DNA from: Chryseobacterium polytrichastri
GTDB taxonomy: Bacteria > Bacteroidota > Bacteroidia > Flavobacteriales > Weeksellaceae
DNA: 64,000 nt
Assembly: GCF_900142445.1 (NCBI RefSeq)
Contig: NZ_FRAV01000022.1
Span: 26,827 to 90,826, forward strand
Direction of reading: 5' to 3'
Translations under genes and position numbers: made by a program
Notes under the pieces: generated by a model
Databases searched by the model: none
What the model saw: the letters and a program-made list of their open reading frames with translations, nothing else
Told to the model about the DNA's origin: nothing
In this document: one piece after another, positions 26,419-35,262 of the stretch
How positions within the stretch are numbered: position 1 is the stretch's first letter
Layout: each line of letters starts with the position of its first letter

Positions 26419-27582
26419 ATGTCAAATACAAATACTTTTCCCAACTGGGAAAATTTAGTAAAAAAGCAACTTAAGACAGAAGATATTTACACTATTCTGA
26501 AAAAAGAAAATTTAGAAGGAATTGAGGTGAAACCTTTTTACGATTCGGTTCAAAAACCTTTAGTAAACCTTCCAAAAGTTGAAGAAAGTACGCATTTGGT
26601 GGCAAAGTATCATGAAAGCTTAGAAGATGATGTTTTCGCTTTTATATTGGATCATAATGTTGAAAATCTTGATGAAAAAACGATTTTCATTAATAATAAA
26701 GATCTGGCGGAACATATAAGCCCTGAAGATAGCGATCAGTATTTTTCGTTGATTGATGTATTTGATGAGAAAAATGGAACAATTAATGATCAGCTGGCAA
26801 GAGAATTATTAGCAAAAGAATTTAAAAGAAACATTTGCGTTGATATTTCTCTTCATCAAAATGCCGGAGCTGCAATTTATCAGCAATTAGGGATTGCTTT
26901 GGCGAAAGCAAAAGAACTGATAGAAGTTTATGGACAGGAAATTGTAAATAAATTGATATTCAAAATTGCGGTAGGAGGAAATTATTTCTTTGAAACAGCG
27001 AAATTGAGAGCTTTTAAACTGGTTTTTAACCAGCTTTCTAAAGAATATGGATTAGATGAGATTCCTTATATTTTTGCAGAAACTTCATTGAGAAATAAAG
27101 CAACTGTAGACAGTGAAAATAATCTTATTCGCTCAACATTAGAGCTTGCTTCTGCGATGATTGGAGGGGCTGATGCTGTTTACAGTACGAATTATGCTGT
27201 TGAAAAAAGTACGGAAAATTCAGAAGAAATATCTTTCAAGCAACAGATTGTCTTAGCATATGAAAGTATTATCAATGTCTTTGAAGATGCTGCTAACGGC
27301 AGTTATTATGTTGAAGATATTACCCAGCAGATTGCAGAAAAGTCTTGGGCTTTCTTTGTAGAAATTGAAGAAGCAGGAGGGTATCTGGAACTTTTAAAGC
27401 AGGGAACACTTCAGAAAAAGATTTACGATCAGGCTATTGAAGAGCAAAAATGGGTAGAAGAAGGCAAGATAAAGATCATCGGAGTTAATTTATATCCAAA
27501 ATTAGACGTTAAAAAATCTATTACTGAGCTGTATGACGAAAAGCAAATAAAGGCTGTTCGTTGGGCTGAAATGTTTGAATAA
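26419..27582 (+). CDS. mutA: methylmalonyl-CoA mutase small (beta) subunit
   Basis: Non-catalytic partner of the B12-dependent mutase that interconverts methylmalonyl-CoA and succinyl-CoA. The 387-aa protein contains the TIM-barrel signatures DISLHQNAGAAIYQQLGIAL, FKIAVGGNYFFETAKLRAF and SAMIGGADAVYSTNY. The C-terminal B12-binding domain is absent, as expected for this subunit, and the protein is shorter than most small subunits. The large subunit mutB is not adjacent. The next gene starts in the last base of this stop codon. Confidence 0.9.
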   Translation: MSNTNTFPNWENLVKKQLKTEDIYTILKKENLEGIEVKPFYDSVQKPLVNLPKVEESTHLVAKYHESLEDDVFAFILDHNVENLDEKTIFINNKDLAEHISPEDSDQYFSLIDVFDEKNGTINDQLARELLAKEFKRNICVDISLHQNAGAAIYQQLGIALAKAKELIEVYGQEIVNKLIFKIAVGGNYFFETAKLRAFKLVFNQLSKEYGLDEIPYIFAETSLRNKATVDSENNLIRSTLELASAMIGGADAVYSTNYAVEKSTENSEEISFKQQIVLAYESIINVFEDAANGSYYVEDITQQIAEKSWAFFVEIEEAGGYLELLKQGTLQKKIYDQAIEEQKWVEEGKIKIIGVNLYPKLDVKKSITELYDEKQIKAVRWAEMFE

Positions 27583-28022
27583 TGAAAGAAAAATTAATTG
27601 ATTTATTTGAATATACTTATCATTTTAACCAAAAAATGATTACAGTTATTTCTGAAAATATCTCAAAAGTAGATGAGAAGACCATCAGTTTAATTAATCA
27701 TACTTTAAATGCCCAGCAAATCTGGAACTCAAGAGTTTTAGGAGAAGCGTCTTTCGAAGTTTGGCAGATGAATCCTTTTGAAAATCTACAGGAAATTAAT
27801 CAGCAAAACCTTAAAAACAGCATTCAAATTATTGAAAGTTCAGATTTTGACCAGAGAATTGAATATCAAAATTCAAAAGGAACAAAGTTTGAAAACACTA
27901 TTTTTGAAATGCTTTTTCAAGCCATCAATCATTCAACATACCATAGAGGGCAAATTAATGCTCTGTTGAAACAAAACGGAATTGCTCCTATATTAACGGA
28001 TTATATTTTTTATAAAAGATAA
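27582..28022 (+). CDS. DinB-family protein
   Basis: The 146-aa four-helix-bundle protein is of the DinB/YfiT metal-dependent superfamily. Its metal ligands are visible as His in LINHTLNAQQIWNSRVL (about residue 44) and in INHSTYHRGQINALL (near residues 124-128). It overlaps the mutA stop codon by one base (TAATG). The enzyme activity is unknown; many relatives act as thiol-S-transferases. Confidence 0.87.
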   Translation: MKEKLIDLFEYTYHFNQKMITVISENISKVDEKTISLINHTLNAQQIWNSRVLGEASFEVWQMNPFENLQEINQQNLKNSIQIIESSDFDQRIEYQNSKGTKFENTIFEMLFQAINHSTYHRGQINALLKQNGIAPILTDYIFYKR

Positions 28023-28029
28023 ATTTTAC

Positions 28030-28058
28030 TCCCACAGATTTCGCAGATTTTCACAGAT
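28030..28058 (+). repeat. left arm of a 29-bp inverted repeat flanking the GxxExxY gene
   Basis: The arm begins TCCCACAGAT and ends CACAGAT. Its reverse complement recurs at 28483-28511 with 27 of 29 positions identical. It starts 8 bases after the DinB stop codon. Confidence 0.85.
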
Positions 28059-28086
28059 TTTTCACATTTGCTGTAAACATATAAGA

Positions 28087-28467
28087 ATGACTGAAAATGA
28101 AATAAGTTTTTATATCAGAAAATCTATATTTTCTGTGTATAATGAGCTGGGACCAGGATTATTAGAAAAGGTTTATGAAAAAATATTAGTTCATGAATTA
28201 AAAGATTTAGGATTAAATGTTAACTATCAAGTTCCTATTCCAATAAAATATAAAGGTATTTTTATAGAATCAAGTTTTATTGCTGATATTATTGTAAATG
28301 AAAAAGTAATTATTGAAATAAAATAGATTCCGGAAATTAATAATGTCCACGACAAACAGCTACTAACATATTTAAAACTAACAGGATTAAAATTAGGAAT
28401 ATTAGTCAATTTTAATACCGATTATATTGACAAAAATATTTTCCGAAAAATAAATGAAACGTTCTAA
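28087..28467 (+). pseudogene. GxxExxY family gene broken by an in-frame stop
   Basis: The frame starts at ATG 28087 and encodes the family hallmark GPGLLEKVYEKILVHEL (the GxxExxY motif) and ADIIVNEKVIIEIK, then meets TAG at 28324-28326. In the same frame it continues to TAA at 28465-28467 as IPEINNVHDKQLLTYLKLTG, the normal C-terminus of the family (127 codons in all). One codon, usually Ala or Ser, has become a stop. GxxExxY proteins are about 125 aa and of unknown function, with a PD-(D/E)XK-like look. The gene sits inside an inverted repeat. Confidence 0.85.
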
Positions 28468-28482
28468 AAAATAAGCACAATC

Positions 28483-28511
28483 ATCTGTGAAAATCTGTGA
28501 GATCTGTGGGA
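28483..28511 (-). repeat. right arm of the inverted repeat flanking the GxxExxY gene
   Basis: Begins ATCTGTGA and ends ATCTGTGGGA; inverted copy of 28030-28058. It overlaps the only in-frame start codons (GTG at 28497 and 28506) of the next gene. Confidence 0.85.
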
Positions 28512-29654
28512 AATAAAACACTAAACAAAGAAACCCAAAACTACATCAATGCAAATCTAACCACAGACTTGCATTCACTGTTATTAAAAAAATCTCCATT
28601 TCCTGAGGTTTCTATGCAGGAAATTGTTCAACAAATCAAAGGAAAACAAGTCGCGCAGAGGAAATTTCCATTTTTACTAAAAGAAGGGATTGTTTTTCCA
28701 CCACAGCTTAATTTGGAGCAGTCTTCTTCAGAAAAAACAGCGTTGTATAAATCTGAAATTTTAAAAGGAAAGAAGTTCATTGATCTGACCAGTGGTTTCG
28801 GAATTGATGCTTATTATCTTTCTCGAAATTTTGATGAAATTACCCTCATTGAACAGAATTCTGAGCTTTTGGAGATCGTTGAACATAATTGGACTGTCTT
28901 AGAAAAGAAAGCGAAATTTATCAATCAGAAACTAGAAGATTTCCTTACTAAAAATAAAGAAAGCTTTGATGTTGTTTATTTAGACCCTGCAAGAAGGGAT
29001 AATAATAAAAACAAAGTCTTTTTATTGGAAGATCTTTCGCCTAATATTCTTGAAATTCAAAAAAAATTACTTTCGATTTCAAATGAAGTGGTGATTAAAC
29101 TATCTCCATTGATTGATTTGAAATATCTTGTATCTGTATTGCCGAATATTTTCAGAATTGAAATTATTGCATTGAAAAATGATGTAAAAGAAGTTGTAGT
29201 ATTTTTATCCAATGAAAATTTTGGAAAGATTATTTGTAAATGTATCAACTTAGAAAGCGGAGAATCTGACCTTGAATATCAGTTTGGAGATGAAGAAAAT
29301 GCAAATGCAACGTATTCTGAACCTGAAAAATTCATTTATATTCCTAATCACTCTATTTTAAAGGCGGGAATTTTTAATTTGATCTCAGAAAAATTTAATC
29401 TGAAAAAACTTCATCCTAATAGTCATTTTTATACCTCTGACGAGAAAATAAATAATTTTCCTGGAAGAGTAATTGAAGTTAAAGTAATTGATAGTAAGGA
29501 GATTAAAAAGAAAGAGCAGTTTAATATTATCTCTAAAAATTACCCGTTAAAACCGGAAGAACTCAAAAAGAAATACGGACTAAAAGACGGTGGTGAGCAC
29601 TACCTTATTTTTACACAATCCAAAAAAGGTAAAATTATTTTAAAATCAATATAA
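28497..29654 (+). CDS. class I SAM-dependent methyltransferase with THUMP-like domain
   Basis: The 385-aa protein has a SAM-binding Rossmann core: KFIDLTSGFGIDAYYLS (motif I, about 96-112), EQNSELLEIVEHN (motif II) and VVYLDPARRDNNK (motif IV). A C-terminal RNA-binding-like region of THUMP-like character follows (HFYTSDEKINNFPGRV). It is probably an RNA methyltransferase. No ATG exists before residue 40; the GTG at 28497 or 28506 lies within the right arm of the inverted repeat, so the arrival of that repeat seems to have replaced the original 5' end. Confidence 0.85.
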   Translation: MRSVGNKTLNKETQNYINANLTTDLHSLLLKKSPFPEVSMQEIVQQIKGKQVAQRKFPFLLKEGIVFPPQLNLEQSSSEKTALYKSEILKGKKFIDLTSGFGIDAYYLSRNFDEITLIEQNSELLEIVEHNWTVLEKKAKFINQKLEDFLTKNKESFDVVYLDPARRDNNKNKVFLLEDLSPNILEIQKKLLSISNEVVIKLSPLIDLKYLVSVLPNIFRIEIIALKNDVKEVVVFLSNENFGKIICKCINLESGESDLEYQFGDEENANATYSEPEKFIYIPNHSILKAGIFNLISEKFNLKKLHPNSHFYTSDEKINNFPGRVIEVKVIDSKEIKKKEQFNIISKNYPLKPEELKKKYGLKDGGEHYLIFTQSKKGKIILKSI

Positions 29655-29659
29655 AAATG

Positions 29660-29690
29660 TTGCCGAAAAAAGCAAGTTTTCTTAATTTTG
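29660..29690 (+). promoter_or_regulatory. promoter of the small lipoprotein gene
   Basis: TTG at 29660-29662, 20 bases, TAATTTTG at 29683-29690, 20 bases before the ATG at 29710. Confidence 0.65.
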
Positions 29691-29709
29691 GGCAATCAAA
29701 AATTTAGGC

Positions 29710-29985
29710 ATGAGAAAATTAATTATATGTTTAGCTATTGCAACTGTAGCTGTAAGCTGTAAAAAGATACAAGCTGGAGGAAATAAGAATATCATTAAAT
29801 TGGAAGAAGGAGCAGAAAGATATTCTGATGATCACCAGGGAGGTACTGAAGCTCACGGTCACGAAGGTGCTGCAGAGCATAAAGAAGCGGCTACCGCTGA
29901 AAAACACGGGGCTGAAGCTCCAAAAGCAGATAGTACAGCTGCTGTAAAACCTGCAGAAGCTGATAAAGCGAAAGCTGAACACTAA
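29710..29985 (+). CDS. small Ala/Lys/His-rich lipoprotein
   Basis: The 91-aa protein has a short lipoprotein signal: MRKLIICLAIATVAVSC, with cysteine 17 as the lipidation site. The mature chain is low-complexity (HGHEGAAEHKEAATAEKHGA, then repeated AEAPKADSTAA-type words) and lacks a folded-domain look. The His-rich start could bind metal. A terminator follows, so it is a single-gene transcript. Function unknown. Confidence 0.8.
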   Translation: MRKLIICLAIATVAVSCKKIQAGGNKNIIKLEEGAERYSDDHQGGTEAHGHEGAAEHKEAATAEKHGAEAPKADSTAAVKPAEADKAKAEH

Positions 29986-30006
29986 TTATTTTAGAAAAAT
30001 ATAAAG

Positions 30007-30036
30007 AATATCCTGCAGAAATGTAGGATATTTTTT
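30007..30036 (+). terminator. terminator after the small lipoprotein gene
   Basis: Stem AATATCCT / AGGATATT with a T run. Confidence 0.85.
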
Positions 30037-30146
30037 ATTTAGTTAAACGCTTAACTTTCAAAAGTTAACTATCTTATAGAAAATCATATGTTTTTATTTG
30101 CTCCTGCTGTGCATATTTTCTAATTTTATCGAAACAAATTTTTACA

Positions 30147-31526
30147 ATGCAAGAGACATTAAATTACATTAACGAAAACAAACAACGTTTCGTAGATGAA
30201 TTATTTGAGTTACTAAGAATTCCTTCTATTTCTGCAGACCCTGCTTATAAAGATGACGTATTGAAATGTGCAGATGTTGTTGCAGAATATCTAACAAAAG
30301 CTGGAGCCGACAATGTTGAAGTATGCCAAACAAAAGGGTATCCTATTGTTTTTGGTGAGAAGTTTTTAGACAGTAACCTACCTACCGTTTTGGTATATGG
30401 ACATTATGATGTTCAGCCTGCGGACCCATTAGAACTGTGGACAAAACCACCTTTTGAGCCATATATAGAGAAGACTGAACTTCATCCTGAAGGGGCAATC
30501 TTCGCAAGAGGTTCTGCTGATGATAAAGGACAGTTCTTCATGCACCTGAAGGCTTTTGAAGCGATGATGAAGACCAATTCTCTTCCTTGTAATGTTAAAT
30601 TTATCTTAGAAGGTGAGGAGGAAGTAGGCTCTGTAAGCTTAGGAGATTTCGTTAATGAAAACAAAGAGAAATTATCATGCGACTGTATTTTAATTTCAGA
30701 TACTCATATTTATAGTAATGAACAGCCAACGGTAACCACAGGTTTAAGAGGATTGAGCTATGTTGAAGTTGAGATCGAAGGTCCAAACAGAGATTTACAT
30801 TCAGGGCTTTACGGTGGAGCGGTTCCAAACCCAATTCACGTTCTTTCTAGAATGATTGCTGGCTTGATTGATGAAGACGGACAAATTACAATTGATGGAT
30901 TTTATGATAGCGTAGAAGACGTTTCCGAAAATGATAGAGCTATTATGAATAAATTGGAGGACAATCCTGAGGAATTCAAAAAATCTATCGGATTAGAAGG
31001 ATTAGAAGGAGAAGAGGGGTATACAACCTTGGAAAGAACATCTATCCGTCCTACATTAGATTGCAACGGAATTTGGGGTGGTTATACAGGAGAAGGCGCT
31101 AAAACAGTTATCCCTTCAAAAGCTTCGGCTAAAATTTCTATGCGTTTGGTTCCTTATCAGACTCCGGAAGAGATCACAGAAAAGTTCACGAAGCATTTTA
31201 TAAACATTGCTCCGGATAATGTAAGAGTAAAAGTAACGCCACATCATGGAGGTATGCCTTACGTATTACCTACAGATACCAAAGAATTCTTAGCCGCAAA
31301 ACAAGCAATGGAAGCTACATTTGATAAAGAAGTTCTTCCTTTCAGAGGTGGAGGTAGTATTCCTATTACTGCGATGTTTGAGCAGGTTTTAGGTGCTAAG
31401 TCTGTGTTAATGGGATTCGGATTAGATTCGGATGCTATTCACTCTCCAAACGAACACTACGGATTGTTTAATTTCTATAAAGGAATTGAAAGTATCCCAT
31501 TATTTTTTGAGAATTATTCAAAATAA
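30147..31526 (+). CDS. M20-family dipeptidase
   Basis: Di-zinc peptidase that cleaves dipeptides in the cytoplasm. The 459-aa protein has the metal-ligand motif GHYDVQPADP (H86, D88), ARGSADDKGQ carrying the bridging aspartate and EGEEEVGS with the catalytic base. A lid domain (VEVEIEGPNRDLHSGLYGGA) and the final SPNEHYGLFNFYKG follow. Length and order match the M20A/CNDP-like dipeptidases. Confidence 0.93.
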   Translation: MQETLNYINENKQRFVDELFELLRIPSISADPAYKDDVLKCADVVAEYLTKAGADNVEVCQTKGYPIVFGEKFLDSNLPTVLVYGHYDVQPADPLELWTKPPFEPYIEKTELHPEGAIFARGSADDKGQFFMHLKAFEAMMKTNSLPCNVKFILEGEEEVGSVSLGDFVNENKEKLSCDCILISDTHIYSNEQPTVTTGLRGLSYVEVEIEGPNRDLHSGLYGGAVPNPIHVLSRMIAGLIDEDGQITIDGFYDSVEDVSENDRAIMNKLEDNPEEFKKSIGLEGLEGEEGYTTLERTSIRPTLDCNGIWGGYTGEGAKTVIPSKASAKISMRLVPYQTPEEITEKFTKHFINIAPDNVRVKVTPHHGGMPYVLPTDTKEFLAAKQAMEATFDKEVLPFRGGGSIPITAMFEQVLGAKSVLMGFGLDSDAIHSPNEHYGLFNFYKGIESIPLFFENYSK

Positions 31527-31547
31527 TTTACCAACATATATTTACAG

Positions 31548-31573
31548 AAACGCTCTTATTCAGAGCGTTTTTT
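31548..31573 (+). terminator. terminator after the dipeptidase gene
   Basis: Stem AAACGCTCT / AGAGCGTTT followed by T run. Confidence 0.88.
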
Positions 31574-31641
31574 ATTGTTATATCCAGATATTTGGGAATA
31601 CAGTTATAAATAATAGATTAATGACAAATATTAGTATTGAT

Positions 31642-31666
31642 AAAACGCTCCAATTGGGGCGTTTTT
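31642..31666 (+). terminator. second hairpin before the SDR gene
   Basis: Stem AAAACGCTCC / GGGGCGTTTT with a TTTTTG tail, 75 bases after a near-identical terminator. It could be a spare terminator of the same gene or the end of a short transcript. Confidence 0.6.
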
Positions 31667-31694
31667 GTTATTTTAGAAAACTAAAAACAAAGAC

Positions 31695-32402
31695 ATGTTA
31701 GAAAATAAAGTCGCATATATAACAGGAGGAACCAAAGGAATAGGTTTTGGGATTGCAAAAATTTTGCTTGAAAACGGTATTTCGGTGGCATTTTCGGGGA
31801 GGAAAAAAGAAGATGTAGAGAAAGCGGAGAATGATCTTAAGCAATATTCTGAGAATGTTGTAGGAATTGTTTCTGATGTGAAGATTTTAGGCAATGAAGA
31901 AGGAGCAGTAAAAAAGACAATAGAAAAGTTTGGTAGACTTGATTTTGTGATTGCCAATGCTGGATTAGGAATTTTCAAGCCAGTAGACGAATTATCGGCT
32001 GAAGAGTGGAATGATATGATAGAGACCAATCTTACAGGAGTTTTCTATACGTTAAAGGCATCTGTTGAAGAGTTAAAGAAATCTGAAGGATATTATATTA
32101 CGGTTTCAAGTTTGGCAGGCGCTAATTTCTTTGAAAATGGAACAGGTTATAATGCATCAAAATTTGGAGTCGTTGGTTTTACCCAAGCAGCCATGATTGA
32201 TTTAAGAAAATACAACATCAAATCAACTGTAATAATGCCCGGTTCGGTGGCTACAAATTTCAATGGAAATGTACCTTCTGAAAAAGACGAATGGAAGATT
32301 CAGCCTGAAGATATGGGGAATTTGATATTAGATATTTTAAGGATGAATCCTAGGGTTTTACCAAGTAAGATAGAGTTTAGGGCAAGCAAACCAGGCAGGT
32401 AA
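31695..32402 (+). CDS. short-chain dehydrogenase/reductase
   Basis: NAD(P)-dependent oxidoreductase. The 235-aa protein has the classical cofactor motif TGGTKGIG (10-17), the NAGLG motif near residue 90 and the catalytic Ser (TVSSLAG) with YNASK (Y152, K156). Ser-Tyr-Lys are therefore all present. A PGSVATNF motif follows the catalytic helix. The substrate is not predictable. It is a single gene between two terminator-like regions. Confidence 0.92.
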   Translation: MLENKVAYITGGTKGIGFGIAKILLENGISVAFSGRKKEDVEKAENDLKQYSENVVGIVSDVKILGNEEGAVKKTIEKFGRLDFVIANAGLGIFKPVDELSAEEWNDMIETNLTGVFYTLKASVEELKKSEGYYITVSSLAGANFFENGTGYNASKFGVVGFTQAAMIDLRKYNIKSTVIMPGSVATNFNGNVPSEKDEWKIQPEDMGNLILDILRMNPRVLPSKIEFRASKPGR

Positions 32403-32553
32403 GTACATCTAATGTATTGAATAATAAAATAATAAGTATTATGCATGCATAATATATTTTTTATTTATATTTACAGGAATTAATAAAAACAAAATCTCTG
32501 CATAAAGCGATAAAGTTTTATGTCATAAAAAGGGAAACAATAAAATAGTACAC

Positions 32554-33300
32554 ATGAAAATATTAGTTTGTATTAGTAGTGTTCCGGATACTACTTCCAA
32601 AATTAACTTTACAGCAGACAAATCTGCTTTCGACAAAAACGGAATTCAGTGGGTGATCAATCCATTAGACGAATTTGCGTTAACAAAAGCAGTTAAACTT
32701 CAGGAGTCTCAGGGAGCTAATGTAACAGTAATCAATGTAGGAGATGCAGCTACGGAACCGGTAATCAGAAAAGCTTTGGCAATTGGTGCTAATGATGCAG
32801 TAAGAGTAAATCTTGATCCTCAGGATAGTTATTCTACAGCAAAAGAAATTGCTGCTGTTGCTCAAAACGGTGGATATGATTTGATCCTTTGTGGTAAAGA
32901 ATCTATTGATTATAATGGAGGGTCTGTTCCAGGAATGGTGGCTCAGTTATTAAATCAGCCTTTTGTAAATGCATCTGTAGGTTTAGAAGTAAACGGAAGC
33001 GAAGCTACTGCAGTAAGAGAAATTGAAGGAGGTAAAGAAACTATTTCTGTGAAATTACCTGCTGTTATTGCTGGCCAAAAAGGATTGGTAGATGAGAAAG
33101 ATCTTATTATTCCAAACATGAGAGGGATTATGTCTGCAAGAACTAAAGCTTTACAAGTTGTAGAGCCTACTTCATCAGAAGTGAAAGTTCAGGGAGTTTC
33201 TTATGATAGCGTTCCTCCAAGAGCTGCTGTGAAGCTTGTTTCTCCGGATAATTTAGATGAATTAGTAAGATTACTTCACGAAGAAGCTAAAGTTATCTAA
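32554..33300 (+). CDS. etfB: electron transfer flavoprotein beta subunit
   Basis: Accepts electrons from acyl-CoA dehydrogenases. The 248-aa protein starts with KILVCISSVPDTTSKINF and carries WVINPLDEFALTKAVKLQE and the signature VREIEGGKETISVKLPAVIA. It is followed 42 bases later by etfA, forming the usual pair. Confidence 0.96.
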   Translation: MKILVCISSVPDTTSKINFTADKSAFDKNGIQWVINPLDEFALTKAVKLQESQGANVTVINVGDAATEPVIRKALAIGANDAVRVNLDPQDSYSTAKEIAAVAQNGGYDLILCGKESIDYNGGSVPGMVAQLLNQPFVNASVGLEVNGSEATAVREIEGGKETISVKLPAVIAGQKGLVDEKDLIIPNMRGIMSARTKALQVVEPTSSEVKVQGVSYDSVPPRAAVKLVSPDNLDELVRLLHEEAKVI

Positions 33301-33342
33301 TCTTTTAATCATTAAATTTTTTAATCATTTAATTTTAAAACA

Positions 33343-34290
33343 ATGGCAGTATTCGTATACGCAGAAAATATAAATGGAGTTTACAAAAAAGCAGCTTTCG
33401 AGGCAGTTTCTTATGCTAAGGCAGTTGCAGACCAAGCTGGAGATACCGTTACGGCAATCTCTGTAAACCCTACAGATTCTTCAGATTTATTGTATAAATA
33501 TGGAGCATCAAATGTTATCAATATCAAAGACGAAGGTCTTAAAAGCTTTTCAGCTAAAGCATACGCTCAGGCTGTAAGTGAAGTAGCTAACGGAAACATT
33601 ATCGTTTTCCCTCATACTACAGATGCTTCTTCAATTGCTCCAATGTTGGCAGTAATGAATGGTTTTGCCTTAATTACAAATACATTGGCGGCTCCGGAAA
33701 GTCTTTCTCCATTCCAGGTGAAAAGAAGAGCTTTCTCTGGAAAAGGTTTTATGCACGCAAAAGCGGAAGGGAATAATGTAATTCTTACAGTTTCTCAAAA
33801 TGCTTTCGGTGTTAAAGAAAATGCAGTTTCAGGTGCTGAGGAAGTGAAAAACTTATCAGTGGCTAACGAAGATACTAAAGTGATCTCTCACGAGCAAAGT
33901 TCTGGGAAATTAGATCTTAAAGAAGCTGAAGTAGTAGTTTCTGCAGGTAGAGGATTGAAAGGTCCTGAAAACTGGGGAATGATTGAAGAATTAGCAAATG
34001 TTTTAGGGGCTGCTACAGCTTGTTCTAAGCCAGTTTCTGACATCGGTTGGAGACCTCACACAGAGCACGTTGGACAGACTGGTAAAGCAATTTCTCCAAA
34101 TCTTTATATTGCAGTAGGTATTTCGGGAGCTATTCAGCACTTAGCTGGAGTAAACTCTTCTAAAACTATCGTTGTAATCAACAGTGATCCTGAAGCTCCG
34201 TTCTTCAAATCTGCTGATTATGGAGTCGTAGGAGACGCTTTCCAAATTATTCCTGCATTAACTGAGAAGATTAAGGCTATTAAAGGATAA
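33343..34290 (+). CDS. etfA: electron transfer flavoprotein alpha subunit
   Basis: FAD-carrying subunit of ETF. The 315-aa protein has the C-terminal FAD domain with VVSAGRGLKGPENW, IGWRPHTEHVGQTGKAISP and YIAVGISGAIQHLAG, all signature sequences. A terminator follows at once, so the operon is etfB-etfA. Confidence 0.96.
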   Translation: MAVFVYAENINGVYKKAAFEAVSYAKAVADQAGDTVTAISVNPTDSSDLLYKYGASNVINIKDEGLKSFSAKAYAQAVSEVANGNIIVFPHTTDASSIAPMLAVMNGFALITNTLAAPESLSPFQVKRRAFSGKGFMHAKAEGNNVILTVSQNAFGVKENAVSGAEEVKNLSVANEDTKVISHEQSSGKLDLKEAEVVVSAGRGLKGPENWGMIEELANVLGAATACSKPVSDIGWRPHTEHVGQTGKAISPNLYIAVGISGAIQHLAGVNSSKTIVVINSDPEAPFFKSADYGVVGDAFQIIPALTEKIKAIKG

Positions 34291-34312
34291 AAACAATCCT
34301 ATCAATAATACA

Positions 34313-34344
34313 AACACCAAAGGTTATTCTTTGGTGTTTTTTTT
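34313..34344 (+). terminator. terminator of etfBA
   Basis: Stem AACACCAAAG / CTTTGGTGTT with a run of T. The 297 bases from here to 34641 hold no gene, only A+T-rich sequence and the -7 box TATATTTG at 34629-34636. Confidence 0.9.
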
Positions 34345-34641
34345 AGGACAATAACGAAATCATTAAAAGTAAATGATAGTTCTTGAAAAGGGATTGTAAT
34401 TAATTGTTAAGGTGATTTTTTCACGGTAAAGTATTGTTTACTATAAGGTTATATTTTTGACTGTATTTTTATTAAATTGAAATTAAAAAAATAATCATTT
34501 TTATAGCTTTATTTAAGCTTTAATGTGCTTTTTACCACATTTTCACCCCTATAATTTTCCAGTTATTTAGTATCTTTACAGGCTTTTATTTTTGACTAAA
34601 AATAGAAACCTGCAATAAAAAATTAAATTATATTTGTAGCT

Positions 34642-35241
34642 ATGGATTATAAGCAGCTAATTATACGCGGAATATCGTACAGCCAGACCCAATCAGGTGC
34701 GTACGCTTTGTTATTGGAACATGAAGAATCACACATAAAATTACCTGTTGTTATAGGAAATTTCGAGGCACAATCTATTTCTCTTGGCTTAGAGAAAGAT
34801 ATTCATCCACCTCGTCCACTTACTCACGATTTATTTACAAAATTTATCACCTCTGCAAATTATGAGCTCATCTCTGTGATCATTTATCAGATTGTAGATG
34901 GTGTTTTCTTTTCAAATATTAATTTCAAAAATAAGAGTAATGATGAAGAATTAATTCTTGATGCCAGAACTTCTGATGCAGTAGCAATGGCAGTAAGATT
35001 TGATGCTCCTATTTTTACGACTCAGCAAGTATTAAATGAAGCGGGAATTCTCTTGGAGCTGGAAGATGTTGCCAAAGAAGATCAACCGTTTTCAGAAACT
35101 GTTCAGGCTGAGGATAATTTAATATCTCTTTCTATGGAAGAGCTTCAGAAGCTATTGGATGAAGCGGTAAAAGAAGAAGATTATGACACTGCTTTGGAGA
35201 TCCAGGAGGAAATCAAAAGGAGGAAAAAGAAAATTGACTAA
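34642..35241 (+). CDS. bifunctional nuclease-family protein (DUF151) with UVR motif
   Basis: The 199-aa protein has the DUF151/BFN domain (about 1-135: LLLEHEESHIKLPVVIGNFE, then DARTSDAVAMAVRFDAPIF). It ends in a UvrB/UvrC-type helix hairpin (LLDEAVKEEDYDTALEIQEE). Plant relatives have DNase and RNase activity; the bacterial role is unclear. A -7 box TATATTTG lies just upstream, so its message has almost no leader. The nucleoside permease gene follows after 21 bases. Confidence 0.9.
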   Translation: MDYKQLIIRGISYSQTQSGAYALLLEHEESHIKLPVVIGNFEAQSISLGLEKDIHPPRPLTHDLFTKFITSANYELISVIIYQIVDGVFFSNINFKNKSNDEELILDARTSDAVAMAVRFDAPIFTTQQVLNEAGILLELEDVAKEDQPFSETVQAEDNLISLSMEELQKLLDEAVKEEDYDTALEIQEEIKRRKKKID

Positions 35242-35262
35242 AAGAGATATTTTACACTAACT

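Noticed and set aside
28087..28326. Intact 79-aa version of the GxxExxY protein
   Set aside because: The conserved C-terminus continues in the same frame beyond the TAG, so the short form is a truncation product, not a natural gene.
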